NCBI GenBank assembly: GCA_007745635.1
Contig: CP036272.1
Span: 5,416,816-5,480,815 of the forward strand
DNA from: Stieleria bergensis
Lineage (GTDB): Bacteria; Planctomycetota; Planctomycetia; Pirellulales; Pirellulaceae
Reading direction: 5' to 3'
DNA length: 64,000 nucleotides
A program made the translations under genes and the position numbers. The notes under the pieces were generated by a model that searched no databases, was not told where the DNA came from, and saw only the letters and a list, made by a program, of their open reading frames with translations. Shown one piece after another: positions 8,924 to 17,920 of this stretch (positions are counted from its first letter, which is position 1; the number at the start of each line of letters is the position of its first letter).

Positions 8924-10336
8924 ATGTCACAACGTGTTTATATCAAGACCGTCGGCTGCCAGATGAACGTGCTGGACAGCGAAATGGTGATCGCCGACTT
9001 GAAACGGCATGGCTACACCCTGGTTGAAACACCCGAGGAAGCCGATTGCATTTTGTACAACACGTGCAGTGTTCGCGAACACGCTGAGGAAAAGATCTAT
9101 AGCGCGCTGGGCACCATTCGCCCTTCTAAACAAAAGCAGCCTGACAAAATCATCGGCGTGATGGGCTGCATGGCCCAGAAAGATCAAGACATCATCTTTA
9201 AACGCGCCCCGTACGTCGACATGGTCGTCGGCCCCGGCCAACTGCACACCATCCCAGACCTGCTGGATAACGTGCGCAACGGTGAAGGCCGACAAATGGC
9301 CGTCTCACTGGGCCGCAAAGATGACAAGCAAGCCATCGTTGCCCGCAGCCACGAAACATTTGATCCATTACGTGATCCTTCGATGCGCCCGACCCCGTTC
9401 CAGGCCTACCTGCGAATCCAAATCGGCTGCGACAAGTTCTGCACCTACTGCGTGGTGCCTAACACACGTGGCCCTGAACAAGGCCGACCACCACAGCAAA
9501 TTGTGTCAGAGGCCAGAATCCTGGCCGAACAAGGCTGTCGCGAAATCACCCTGCTGGGGCAAACCGTCAATAGCTACAAATTCCGCGACAACGGGGACGT
9601 GACCGACATGTCTTCGCTGCTGGAGATGCTGCATGAAGTCGATGGAATCGATCGCATTAAGTTCGTGACCAACTACCCCAAAGACATGACCGAACGACTG
9701 CTGATCACAGTACGCGACCTGCCCAAAGTCTCACCCTACCTGCACGTGCCAGCCCAAAGTGGAAGCGATGCGGTGCTCAAACGAATGAAGCGCGGTTACA
9801 CGATCGCAGACTACATGGAAATGTTTGAACGCATCGAACGCATCTTGCCCGAAGCCGCCGTCAGCAGTGACTTCATTGTCGGCTTCTGCGGCGAGACCGA
9901 TGAAGACTTTGAAAAGTCGATGGCACTGGTGGAACGCTGTCGCTTCAAAAATAGCTTCATCTTCCAGTACAGTGTGCGACCGGGGACGAAGGCCTCGGAA
10001 ATCTTAGAAGACGATGTGCCGCGCGAAGTCAAAGCCGACCGGAATCATCGCTTGCTAGAAGTGCAAAACCGCGTCGCCAAAGAAGAGAACGCCAAACTAC
10101 TGGGACAGGATGTTCAAGTGCTTGTCGAGGGGCTGAGCAAGAAGGCCGCCGAAACGGCTGACCCCGAAGCACAGGTGGTGCAAATGACCGGCCGCACGCA
10201 ATGCGATCGAATCGTTGTCTTTGATGGCAATCGTCGCCAAGCGGGCCAGCTATTGGAGGTGCATGTCGACGATGTCAGCGCCCACACCCTGATCGGCCGC
10301 GTCAAAACCGTCGACGTCGTCTCGATCAGCCTGTAA
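8924..10336 (+). CDS. miaB: tRNA-2-methylthio-N6-dimethylallyladenosine synthase
   Basis: A 470-residue radical-SAM methylthiotransferase that converts i6A37 to ms2i6A37 in tRNAs reading UNN codons. The N-terminal MTTase domain has Cys12, Cys48 and Cys82 for the auxiliary [4Fe-4S] cluster. The radical-SAM triad is C169-DKF-C173-TY-C176. A C-terminal TRAM domain is present (last ~70 residues, including GRTQCDRIVVFDG and LIGRVKTV). The ATG at 8924 gives the family start MSQRVYIKTVGCQMN; the open frame extends upstream into lpdA but that is not homologous. It is likely cotranscribed with lpdA. Confidence 0.96.
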   Translation: MSQRVYIKTVGCQMNVLDSEMVIADLKRHGYTLVETPEEADCILYNTCSVREHAEEKIYSALGTIRPSKQKQPDKIIGVMGCMAQKDQDIIFKRAPYVDMVVGPGQLHTIPDLLDNVRNGEGRQMAVSLGRKDDKQAIVARSHETFDPLRDPSMRPTPFQAYLRIQIGCDKFCTYCVVPNTRGPEQGRPPQQIVSEARILAEQGCREITLLGQTVNSYKFRDNGDVTDMSSLLEMLHEVDGIDRIKFVTNYPKDMTERLLITVRDLPKVSPYLHVPAQSGSDAVLKRMKRGYTIADYMEMFERIERILPEAAVSSDFIVGFCGETDEDFEKSMALVERCRFKNSFIFQYSVRPGTKASEILEDDVPREVKADRNHRLLEVQNRVAKEENAKLLGQDVQVLVEGLSKKAAETADPEAQVVQMTGRTQCDRIVVFDGNRRQAGQLLEVHVDDVSAHTLIGRVKTVDVVSISL

Positions 10337-10390
10337 CCCTCCTCGTCGGCTGGCTCACCGTGCGACTCTTCCACGCACCATTCTTCGTCG

Positions 10391-10468
10391 GGTGCCGTGC
10401 TTGCGCGCACCAATCTCTTTCAAAATCGTCCAGCAAACCCGGGCAATTGGTGCGTGCAAGCACGCACC
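10391..10468. repeat. Inverted pair of the dispersed palindrome
   Basis: A diverged copy, ggtgccgtgcttgcgcgcacc at 10391-10411 (with one-base insertions), faces a perfect copy, GGTGCGTGCAAGCACGCACC, at 10449-10468. The perfect copy has a 9-bp stem with an AA centre. About 37 bases separate the two. It lies in the 320-base gap between miaB and the coiled-coil gene, which holds no other recognised feature. Confidence 0.85.
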
Positions 10469-10657
10469 GGACGAACGCAAACGCCAAAAATGCCCCCAAA
10501 AAACGAGGCCACAGGCAACTCGCCACCCAAAGGGACTGCTTGAGATTTTTTTTCTCAGTTCGCCCCAAGATTCCAAAGTTGGTGCCGAATAGGTGTTCGA
10601 ATGGCGAGTCGACAGTGAGCGACCCGCCCCGTCAAGCCACTATTTGGGATTCAAACC

Positions 10658-11479
10658 ATGTTGAAGAAAGCCATCGTCACCGGCGGAGCGGTCGCGTTGT
10701 TGTCCACCTTAGCCGTCGGCCTTCCCGCAGTCAGTTACCTTCGCTGCGGTGTCACTTCCTTGACCGAATCAGCCAACGACGCCATGCCGTTGGAATGGAA
10801 ACTGAAGCAAGCGCGTCAAATGATTGGCGACTTGAAGCCAGAGATTCAAAAGAACGCCAAACGGATTGCGACGGAAAAGATTGAAGTCACACGGCTAGAG
10901 AAAGAGCTGAAAGAGACCGATCAGCGATTGATCAAGGCAGAAGAAGACATCGAGCGATTGACCGACGACCTGAATGCGGACTTGCCCGAGTACACCTACG
11001 CCGGCCATCGCTACACTTCGGCACAAGTCAAAGAAGACGTGGGCAATCGCTTCAAGCGATTCAAGACCCGTCAGGCAACGGCTGACAAATTGCGTCAAAT
11101 GCTCGGCGCCCGCCAGGCATCCTTGACCACCGCCGAGCGCCGCATGGATGAAATGCTTAGTGCCAAACGACAACTAGAAGTCGAAGTGGAAAACCTGCAA
11201 GCTCGTTTGGGTGCCTTGCGTCTGGCTGAAACCACCAGCACCCTGGCCTTGGACGACAGCCATCTGTCCAACACGCGGCGCTTGCTGGATGACATCGCCA
11301 CGAACATTGATGTCCAAGAAGAAACCTTGAACGTTGATGTAGAATATTTCGGTGAGATCAATCTGGATGAACCGAATGACGAAGACTTGCTGGATGAAAT
11401 CGCTAGCTACTTCGGCGACAAGGATCAGGCCGAAAAGCAAGAAGACTCGTCAGAACTGGTTGCGATCCAGCTTGACTAG
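10658..11479 (+). CDS. Membrane-anchored coiled-coil protein, hypothetical
   Basis: A 273-residue protein with an N-terminal hydrophobic segment (about residues 5-28, possibly a signal anchor) followed by two long coiled-coil stretches. The first is around residues 60-108, with IEVTRLEKELKETDQRLIKA. The second is about 145-195, with AERRMDEMLSAKRQLEVEVE. The C-terminus is acidic. No enzymatic motif is present. It heads a run of four same-strand genes with an FHA-like protein, a membrane Ser/Thr kinase and a repeat-bearing membrane protein, so a structural or adaptor role in that envelope signalling cluster is plausible. Function is unknown. Confidence 0.75.
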   Translation: MLKKAIVTGGAVALLSTLAVGLPAVSYLRCGVTSLTESANDAMPLEWKLKQARQMIGDLKPEIQKNAKRIATEKIEVTRLEKELKETDQRLIKAEEDIERLTDDLNADLPEYTYAGHRYTSAQVKEDVGNRFKRFKTRQATADKLRQMLGARQASLTTAERRMDEMLSAKRQLEVEVENLQARLGALRLAETTSTLALDDSHLSNTRRLLDDIATNIDVQEETLNVDVEYFGEINLDEPNDEDLLDEIASYFGDKDQAEKQEDSSELVAIQLD

Positions 11480-11562
11480 TGACAACGTAGCAGCACAAAG
11501 CTGCACTGCAACTGCTGCAATAAACTGAACGGTGACAAACCAAACGGTGGTTCGCGGCAAAC

Positions 11563-11588
11563 CGGCTAATGCTCACGAGCATTAGCCG
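11563..11588. repeat. Intergenic hairpin, ctaatgctc/gagcattag type
   Basis: A perfect 12-bp inverted repeat, cggctaatgctc and gagcattagccg, with a 2-base centre lies between the coiled-coil gene and the FHA-like gene. There is no T-run directly after it, so a terminator role is uncertain. Its ggcaaaccggctaatg flank resembles the ggcgaacggctaatgg repeats at 59785 and the diverged ones at 15252 and 58467, so it probably belongs to a second dispersed repeat family. Confidence 0.7.
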
Positions 11589-11689
11589 CCGGGCGTTAGG
11601 CTCACTTTTCGGGGACAATGTCCCAACCCACTTAAAACCGTGACAAAAGCCAGAACGGCTGATGCGTGTCACCTCACCCAACCTGACCG

Positions 11690-12307
11690 ATGAACGTGAC
11701 CACCGAACCGCAAACCAATGCCCAAGCATCCGCCTGGCGTTTATGGATTGATGGTTGCGGTGGTTTTGGCTTGCTGGTCGGGAACTCCTTCACACTCGGC
11801 CAAGCCGGCAGCCCACAACCTGCCGACGTCCGAGTGCGAGCGGATTGGCCGCGACAAGCGGGAAAGATCGTTCGCAGCGAAAACGATTACTTATGGCACT
11901 GCCGGGAGATGCCAGCGTCACTGCTGGTCCCTGGCCAAGTGGTGCCGGTTGCCGGATCAGCACAGCTGCAGATCCACGTCCCCTCCAGTTTGTCACAGAC
12001 CGCGGTGCTGACACTGCAGCCGCCACACCGCTTTGACGATCACATTGACCGCATGCTGTTGGTCGATCAGACGATCCTGATTGGCCCGGAAGCCAGCAAC
12101 CACATCCGCTGCCGCCAACTGGAACAATCGTTCCTGCTGGTTTATCGCAACGGCCACTGGAAACTACGTCAGCGCCCCAGCGGGCCCCAAAACGTGCCTG
12201 CAAAACAGGAGCTTAAGAAGCAACCGCAGGCCAATCCTTGGATCCGGTTGACCGAAACGCAGTCCATTGTCATCGATGAAGTCGCCATGATGATTGAGCC
12301 TGCCTAA
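11690..12307 (+). CDS. FHA-like domain protein, hypothetical
   Basis: A 205-residue protein made of two beta-rich halves. Each half looks like part of an FHA-type sandwich: WIDGCGGFGLLVGNSFTLGQ followed by ADVRVRADWPRQAGKIVR, and later RMLLVDQTILIGPEASNHIRC followed by QSFLLVYRNGHWKLR. FHA domains normally read phosphothreonine peptides using conserved Gly-Arg, Ser and Asn residues; the classic Ser-Arg-x-His pattern is not evident, so ligand binding is uncertain. It lies 84 bases upstream of a Ser/Thr kinase gene, which supports a phospho-signalling link. The assignment rests on pattern and neighbourhood only. Confidence 0.6.
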   Translation: MNVTTEPQTNAQASAWRLWIDGCGGFGLLVGNSFTLGQAGSPQPADVRVRADWPRQAGKIVRSENDYLWHCREMPASLLVPGQVVPVAGSAQLQIHVPSSLSQTAVLTLQPPHRFDDHIDRMLLVDQTILIGPEASNHIRCRQLEQSFLLVYRNGHWKLRQRPSGPQNVPAKQELKKQPQANPWIRLTETQSIVIDEVAMMIEPA

Positions 12308-12391
12308 GGGAGCCCGACTGAGGCCAGACGACACCAATACATTCTCGTTTCAACGCAAAGATTTGATGACGCCACGGAGCATCACGTTAGA

Positions 12392-14416
12392 ATGAACCAG
12401 ACCATCGAATCAACCGTCTATCAATCGCCGGAACGCGCCTCGGCTATGTCCTTTACATTTCCTCCAGGCTCCAGTCCGCTGCCGCCGTACACCATTCGCC
12501 GAGGCATCGGGATTGGTGGGTTTGGCGAAGTGTACTTTGCCGTTTCACAGGCCGGAAAGGAAGTCGCATTAAAACGCATTCAACGCAATCTTGAAATTGA
12601 ATTGCGTGGCGTTTCACAGTGCCTGAATCTCAAGCACCCCAACCTGATTTCGCTGTTCGACATTTGCCAGGACAGCGAGAAACGATCCTGGGTGGTGATG
12701 GAGTACGTCGCTGGCGACAACATGCGTCAATCGCTTGACGACCATCCAAACGGACTAGCGCCCAGCGAGGTCGATCGCTGGCTGCGTGGGATCGCTGGCG
12801 GTGTGTCGCACTTGCATTCGGCAGGCTTGGTTCACCGCGACTTGAAACCCGGCAACATCTTTGACGACCAGGGAGTCGTGAAGATCGGTGACTACGGACT
12901 TTGCAAGTTCATTTCATCGTCCCAGCGTGGCGGCCAGACCGAAAGTGTCGGGACCTTTCACTACATGGCTCCCGAGATTGGCAAAGGCCAATACGGCCGC
13001 GAGATTGACATCTATGCGATGGGCGTGATCCTGCATGAAATGATCACTGGCAGCGTCCCCTTTGATGGCGAGTCCTGCCATGAGATTATCGTCAAGCATT
13101 TGACCGCCGTTCCAGATCTGAGCCCAGTCCCCCAGCCATACCGCGACGTGATTGCTCGCAGCCTGGAAAAAGACCCCGCCAAGCGACCGTCCAGCGTTGC
13201 TGAATTCATGGCGTCACTGAATCTTGACGATGAGGTGATCCAGTTGAGCTCAGCAGCCGTGATTGAGCCCAATCCGGCGGCCCCGGCCAGCACGCCAAAT
13301 CTGGAAACCGAACACCATTCCGCGTCGGGCTTTCACGCGAGGGCAGCGAACGCAGAGGTGGAATCGAAAACAGCACCGCAAGAGGCCCCCGTGGTGGAAC
13401 CAGGTTCGTCGCCCAGCCAGGAAGAACCCGTACTGCGTGCGATTCGTACGTGCAGCAAGGAGTTCAGTGGCTGGTGGCGATCGATGGACCAACGTCCGGG
13501 CTTGCAAGCAGTCGTGGCTATTGTCATCGGCGTGGTCTTGATGATGCACACCGGTTGGCTGCTACCACTGCTGATCATGCTGGGTGTCATTTACGTGCCG
13601 TACTACGTTGTGCGAGCCATCGTGCTGCAAACCACGCAGCAACCGAGTTACGCACAGGCCAGTCAACTTGCCGCTCAAAGCGCGGCCTCACGGGTCTTGA
13701 GTCCAGCACAACTGCAGCAGGAGGTTCGGCACGCCATGCGAGCCAAACATCCTGTCGTGCGTGCAGCGGAACTGAGCACGTCATGGGTGGCTTCACTGCT
13801 GACCGTGGCGGCGATGACCACCGGACTGGCCGTGATCGGGCTGCGAGAAAAGACAGTGGAACTCACCGACATCGCCTACTATGTCGGTATCGGAGTGATC
13901 TCACTGGTTAGCGCCGCTGTATTGCTGGCCGCCGGAAAACTTTGGGAACGCGACGAAGGCGAAGCACTCACGCGCCGGTTGGTTCTGGCAGGCCTGGGTG
14001 CCATGGTCGGTTTGGTTGCCTACGGCGCATGCGAAGCATTCATGCTGCCGATGGTGGCCGACCAGGATTCATGGCTTGGCAACGCACGGCCAGTGGCCTT
14101 GTACGAGACAGATGGCACCATGAAGCCAGCCGGCATGATGGCCCACTTTGCCTTGCTGTTCTTTCTGGTTCGCTGGTGGAGACCTGCCGATCCGCTACGC
14201 AAGAGTCGCCTGAGCCTCTGGAGCGTGGCCGTGATCTGCGTCTTCGCTTGGCTGACCCAGCAAATTTTCCCGGTGCCACAGCCCGCGGGTTTCCTGATCG
14301 CCGGCATGCTGGCAGTGACCGTCCAGATGTCGGCACCTTGGATTCGCCCAGCGGATTACAGTGACGCCATCGCTGGCAAACGAAACCCTTCCAAAAACAT
14401 CGCACAAGAGGCCTAG
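12392..14416 (+). CDS. Membrane Ser/Thr protein kinase (Hanks type)
   Basis: A 674-residue protein with an N-terminal kinase domain at about residues 33-290. It shows the glycine loop GIGIGGFGEV, catalytic Lys61 (VALKRI), HRDLKPGN with Asp150, the metal-binding motif as DYG at 167-169 (usually DFG), and APE at 193-195. All catalytic residues are present, so activity is likely. A Pro/Ala/Glu-rich linker (about 290-360) leads to roughly seven hydrophobic segments filling the C-terminal half, an unusual layout because most bacterial kinases of this type have one membrane span and an extracellular sensor. The next gene begins 2 bases after the stop, so the two are translationally linked. Probably an envelope-stress or cell-surface sensor; the substrate is unknown. 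Confidence 0.92.
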   Translation: MNQTIESTVYQSPERASAMSFTFPPGSSPLPPYTIRRGIGIGGFGEVYFAVSQAGKEVALKRIQRNLEIELRGVSQCLNLKHPNLISLFDICQDSEKRSWVVMEYVAGDNMRQSLDDHPNGLAPSEVDRWLRGIAGGVSHLHSAGLVHRDLKPGNIFDDQGVVKIGDYGLCKFISSSQRGGQTESVGTFHYMAPEIGKGQYGREIDIYAMGVILHEMITGSVPFDGESCHEIIVKHLTAVPDLSPVPQPYRDVIARSLEKDPAKRPSSVAEFMASLNLDDEVIQLSSAAVIEPNPAAPASTPNLETEHHSASGFHARAANAEVESKTAPQEAPVVEPGSSPSQEEPVLRAIRTCSKEFSGWWRSMDQRPGLQAVVAIVIGVVLMMHTGWLLPLLIMLGVIYVPYYVVRAIVLQTTQQPSYAQASQLAAQSAASRVLSPAQLQQEVRHAMRAKHPVVRAAELSTSWVASLLTVAAMTTGLAVIGLREKTVELTDIAYYVGIGVISLVSAAVLLAAGKLWERDEGEALTRRLVLAGLGAMVGLVAYGACEAFMLPMVADQDSWLGNARPVALYETDGTMKPAGMMAHFALLFFLVRWWRPADPLRKSRLSLWSVAVICVFAWLTQQIFPVPQPAGFLIAGMLAVTVQMSAPWIRPADYSDAIAGKRNPSKNIAQEA

Positions 14417-14418
14417 GG

Positions 14419-15210
14419 ATGAAATCAATTTTTCCTGCCGCAACCGGATTCTGGGTCGTTGCGATGATTGCCATCGTTGGTTTCGCCAATGCAAGCTTTG
14501 CTCAAGAAGCAACGACTGCAAACTCAGTAGCGACTGAATCAACGGATGCTGCGTCAAGCGATGCAGTGTCAAGCAAAGATCAGTCAACGCAAGATCAGTC
14601 AACGCAAGATCAGTCAACGCAAGATCAGTCAACGCAAGATCAGTCAACGCAAGAGCAGCCAACGCAAGAGCAGCCAACGCAAGAGCAGCCAACGGTGGGC
14701 GCTTCCCAAGACGATCAAGCGTCTGGAGAACTCTCCGTGGCGCCGCTGGACCATGTCACCTACCCACCGGATCGACCGGGCTGGGCCAGCCAGAAAACAC
14801 CCTACCTGAAAGGCAGCAACCATAGCTGGGTGGTTGTGACGCAGCCTTGGGATACAGAAGAACAGTGCAACGAAGAGCTGCCTGTCTTGGTTCGCGCGGC
14901 GGTGGAACTGTATGCCCAAAACTTGACCGGGCGGGAGTGCAATCCGGAAACGATCACACAGCAGTGGATTGATAAGGAACTGGTCTCGCGAACCCACGTC
15001 GGCACGCTCTCCATTGGTGATCAGGAGATGCACGAAATTGCAGTGCAGCTGCATTTCGATGACCAAGCCCGAGCGTTTCTGCAGCAGGCCTGCCGGGAAG
15101 AGCTGCTGGACGAACGCATGCGAGTGACCGGACTGGGGATCGCAGCGAGCTTTGCCGGACTGGTCCTATTAACGTCTGTCCTCAACATGGCCGCCAAGCG
15201 ATACAGCTAG
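14419..15210 (+). CDS. Exported membrane protein with Q-S-T-Q repeats, hypothetical
   Basis: A 263-residue protein with an N-terminal signal peptide (cleavage probably after ANASFAQ), a low-complexity stretch of DQSTQ and EQPTQ pentapeptides (about residues 54-92), a folded middle region with several Trp and two Cys residues, and one C-terminal membrane helix (LGIAASFAGLVLLTSVLNMA) with a short basic tail. It starts 2 bases after the kinase stop. This makes it the likely partner or substrate of the kinase, with the Ser/Thr-rich repeat as a conceivable phosphorylation or spacer region, although that region is predicted to lie outside the membrane. No known family. Confidence 0.75.
   Translation: MKSIFPAATGFWVVAMIAIVGFANASFAQEATTANSVATESTDAASSDAVSSKDQSTQDQSTQDQSTQDQSTQDQSTQEQPTQEQPTQEQPTVGASQDDQASGELSVAPLDHVTYPPDRPGWASQKTPYLKGSNHSWVVVTQPWDTEEQCNEELPVLVRAAVELYAQNLTGRECNPETITQQWIDKELVSRTHVGTLSIGDQEMHEIAVQLHFDDQARAFLQQACREELLDERMRVTGLGIAASFAGLVLLTSVLNMAAKRYS
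14578..14694 (+). repeat. 15-bp coding tandem repeat
   Basis: Five perfect copies of gatcagtcaacgcaa are followed by nearly three copies of the variant gagcagccaacgcaa. They encode DQSTQ and EQPTQ pentapeptides. The two blocks show local duplication after divergence. Copy number can change in frame. Confidence 0.95.
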
Positions 15211-15212
15211 CG

Positions 15213-15275
15213 GCTGTGGCGCTAGCCGCCGATCTGCATGCCAGCAAGCCGTGGCGAACGCCAAAACGGCTGATG
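15213..15275. repeat. Short intergenic hairpin and repeat
   Basis: gcggct/agccgc around 15214-15231 forms a small hairpin. The sequence ccgtggcgaacgccaaaa at 15250-15267 recurs as accgtggcgaacgccaaa at 58461 and as accgtggcgaacggctaa at 59783. It lies between two convergent genes (stop at 15210 on plus, stop at 15347 on minus). Confidence 0.65.
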
Positions 15276-15346
15276 GGAACTGGCCGTGTCGCCCCTCTGA
15301 AAACGGTCACCTACCGCTTGCGCGTCGTGACGGCGAACTCGAGGCT

Positions 15347-17389
15347 CTAAAACGTTTGCTTGGGACGCCCCAAATCCCCCAGGGCTTCGACCTGCTTGAC
15401 GACTTCAGAAAAGGCAATGTGATCACAGACGCCAAAATCCGGCTCACGTGTCAAGCGTTTGCGTTGCATTTTGGGCGTGGCCATGCCGCATAGGAAACGC
15501 GCTCGATCGCGCGGGGAGACCAAGATTTCTCCGGATTTCTGACTGATCAACTGAATGGCTCGCGTGGCGGCATCTCCTATCGGGCGATTGGCAATCGCTG
15601 GCAATTCGAAATCGCCTTCACCGAGACAATGCGTGCATTGTCCACAGGGCTCATCCAGCGTCTCACCGAAGTGCTCCGAGAGTGCTGCGGAAAGGCACTT
15701 CGTCGCCATGGCCAACTGCATGACCATGTCCAATCGTTCGACCTCGTTGGTTTCACGTTGATCAATCCGCTGACAATAGCGTTCCACTAAAACGTCAACG
15801 TCATCCATTGGTTTGAGCACTCGATAGCCGTGCACGAGATCACTGACTTGGACTTCGATCCAGTTCTGCGCCGCCATGAATTCAACGGCTTTGACGACGC
15901 GACTGCGTTCTTCGTTGAGCATTTTGGCCGTCCCGGTAACGTCAAGCAAAAACCACTTCCTGGCCTTGGTCAATTGCCCCAGAACACCGCTCAGAAATTT
16001 TTTGCGTTCACCGTCGAAGTTAGCCAGAATTGCAGCCGAGGTTACCCGTGGATGAATTTTATAGGTGTTGTAGCGTGGCGAGGTGGCTTGCAAGTAACCA
16101 TCGAGTTCCAAGTACGTCAGCAGCGTCCGCATCACCAAGGGGCGAATGTCTGTCTCATGCGAGAGATGATAGTACGAGAGATGAAACTCATCGGGCTGTC
16201 CGGAGATGACCTCCAACAGGTGCTTCATCCGCCGGCGATCAGGAGAGTCCCCATAGACGAAGTTCTCGAGGATCACACGATCCTCTGGACACAGCAGCAA
16301 TTCGCAGGTCGACGGTTTGCCATCACGACCGGCGCGGCCAATCTCCTGAGCATACGACTCCATTGATTTGGGCAAGTTAAAGTGATACACATAGCGCAAA
16401 TCACTTTTATCAATCCCCATGCCAAAGGCAATCGTGGCCACGATGGTGGCTGTTTCGGACTCCAGAAAGTGTCGCTGAACACGTTCGCGTTCTTCCGATG
16501 GCAACCCAGCGTGATAGGGCAGGGCAGCGACATCGTCGCCGGTCAAGCGTTCGGCGATGTCCTCAGCCGTTTTCTGTTTCGTCACGTAGATCAGCGTCGG
16601 ACCGACAGGGCGCGACTTGATCCGCTGCAACAGCAGGTTGTACTGCTGGTCGATGCTGACCACAGAACTCTTGAGTTGCAGATTCGGCCGATAGAACGGT
16701 GTGCGAACCGCATCTTGCTCGCTGATCGAAAAGGTGTCACGAATGTCCTGCAACACTGGCGGTGGCGCGGTCGCAGTCAGTGCTAAAACGCGCTCTGCTT
16801 TCAGTCGCTTGGCCAGCTCAGCCAGCTTCAAATAGTCGGGTCGAAAGTTGTGCCCCCACTGGCTGATGCAATGCGCTTCGTCAATCGCAAACAACGAGAC
16901 ATTGAGATGGCCGATCGCAGCAACAAACCGCTCGTTAAAGAAGCGTTCGGGAGCCACATAAAGCAACTTGGTGCTGCCGTCACGAATGGATCGAATGGCG
17001 TCACGGTATTCAGAATCACTGAGCGTTGAATCCAGTCGCACCGCGCGAATCCCACGTTCGGCCAGTGCATCGCACTGGTCTTTCATCAAGGCAATCAAAG
17101 GCGACACCACCACCGTCGTCCCTGGCAACACCTGACTGGGCAATTGATAACACAGACTTTTTCCACCGCCGGTTGGAAACACCGCTGCAACATTGCGACC
17201 GGCTAACAGCGCTGAAATCACTTGCCGCTGACCGCTACGAAACCCGGGCAACTGAAATTGTTCCGCCAAACAGGCTTCGGCTTGTTGCATCAGCTGCTGA
17301 TGCGTTTCATCATCCGGCTGATTGACCGGTTCTGATGGGGCTGATGGAGGCATGCAAACTGACTGATTGTTCGATGAGTGAACAGACAT
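15347..17389 (-). CDS. recQ: ATP-dependent DNA helicase RecQ
   Basis: A 680-residue superfamily 2 3'-5' helicase acting in recombination and fork repair. Visible motifs: GFRSGQRQVISALL (motif 0), AVFPTGGGKSLCYQLPS (Walker A), DEAHCISQWGHNFRPDY (Walker B with the RecQ aromatic-rich loop), and QEIGRAGRDG (motif VI). A zinc-binding segment is represented by CGQCTHC near residue 600. A RecQ C-terminal winged-helix-like region precedes it. The C-terminal ~60 residues do not look like an HRDC domain, so HRDC appears absent. The N-terminal ~35 residues are a poorly conserved polar tail. It is a stand-alone minus-strand gene. Confidence 0.95.
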   Translation of the reverse strand: MSVHSSNNQSVCMPPSAPSEPVNQPDDETHQQLMQQAEACLAEQFQLPGFRSGQRQVISALLAGRNVAAVFPTGGGKSLCYQLPSQVLPGTTVVVSPLIALMKDQCDALAERGIRAVRLDSTLSDSEYRDAIRSIRDGSTKLLYVAPERFFNERFVAAIGHLNVSLFAIDEAHCISQWGHNFRPDYLKLAELAKRLKAERVLALTATAPPPVLQDIRDTFSISEQDAVRTPFYRPNLQLKSSVVSIDQQYNLLLQRIKSRPVGPTLIYVTKQKTAEDIAERLTGDDVAALPYHAGLPSEERERVQRHFLESETATIVATIAFGMGIDKSDLRYVYHFNLPKSMESYAQEIGRAGRDGKPSTCELLLCPEDRVILENFVYGDSPDRRRMKHLLEVISGQPDEFHLSYYHLSHETDIRPLVMRTLLTYLELDGYLQATSPRYNTYKIHPRVTSAAILANFDGERKKFLSGVLGQLTKARKWFLLDVTGTAKMLNEERSRVVKAVEFMAAQNWIEVQVSDLVHGYRVLKPMDDVDVLVERYCQRIDQRETNEVERLDMVMQLAMATKCLSAALSEHFGETLDEPCGQCTHCLGEGDFELPAIANRPIGDAATRAIQLISQKSGEILVSPRDRARFLCGMATPKMQRKRLTREPDFGVCDHIAFSEVVKQVEALGDLGRPKQTF

Positions 17390-17920
17390 AAAATCTTCCT
17401 CGGCAAGGGAATCCGTTGAACGAAAGATGAGACCTCATCGCATCGCAACATGCGACTTTTGGCCGACGCGTGCGGCGTCAAGCCAAACCTTGCTCGTCAA
17501 GAAGATGAATCTCAATCATAAACGCGATTGTCAGTGCCACGCGGACACCACTGGACCTTGCAACCAGAGTCGCAAGGCAGACAGTCGCCGTCTCCATGTG
17601 AATCACCAGCGACACCTCGTGGTGATCCGATGGGCCTACCCATGCAACGGGTGGACGGAGCTTCTGTCGGGCATCTTGCCCTGCCAAAAAAAGATTTCAG
17701 AACCTGTAAGACGTGAGAGGAAAGAACGGTCGGTTGAGCGTCACAGAGGAAAACGAAATGAATTCCAACGATCTCATTGGTCAGAATTCTGACGGCAATG
17801 AGACGACTGCAGGTTCATTGTATACTGAGGACTTCCCCCGGTGGCAAGCGCCCGACTGTTGAATCAGGCCTTGCCGCCCTTGCCTTTGCCCTCGCCCTTG
17901 CTCCCATTTGTTGAACGCTC
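17390..17920. other. Divergent intergenic region, possible structured RNA
   Basis: About 530 bases between recQ (minus) and a sulfatase (plus). It has several local hairpins, for example gacgc/gcgtc near 17465-17480 and ccttgc/gcaagg at about 17557-17578, and a long inverted repeat at 17773-17802. Short open frames on both strands have no recognisable domain. The density of hairpins at 17440-17700 would fit a noncoding RNA, but no known family signature (tmRNA, RNase P, SRP, 6S) was identified. Confidence 0.4.
17773..17802. promoter_or_regulatory. Long inverted repeat near a TATACT box, candidate operator
   Basis: The perfect 14-bp palindrome GTCAGAATTCTGAC (17780-17793) is extended by the outer arms ctcattg (17773-17779) and caatgag (17796-17802). 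A -10-like TATACT lies at 17821-17826, about 95 bases before the sulfatase start. The arrangement suggests a repressor or activator site next to the sulfatase promoter. No good -35 box was seen. Confidence 0.45.

Noticed and set aside
14578-14694. CRISPR-like array
   Set aside because: Head-to-tail 15-bp units without spacers, in frame inside a gene; no cas genes.
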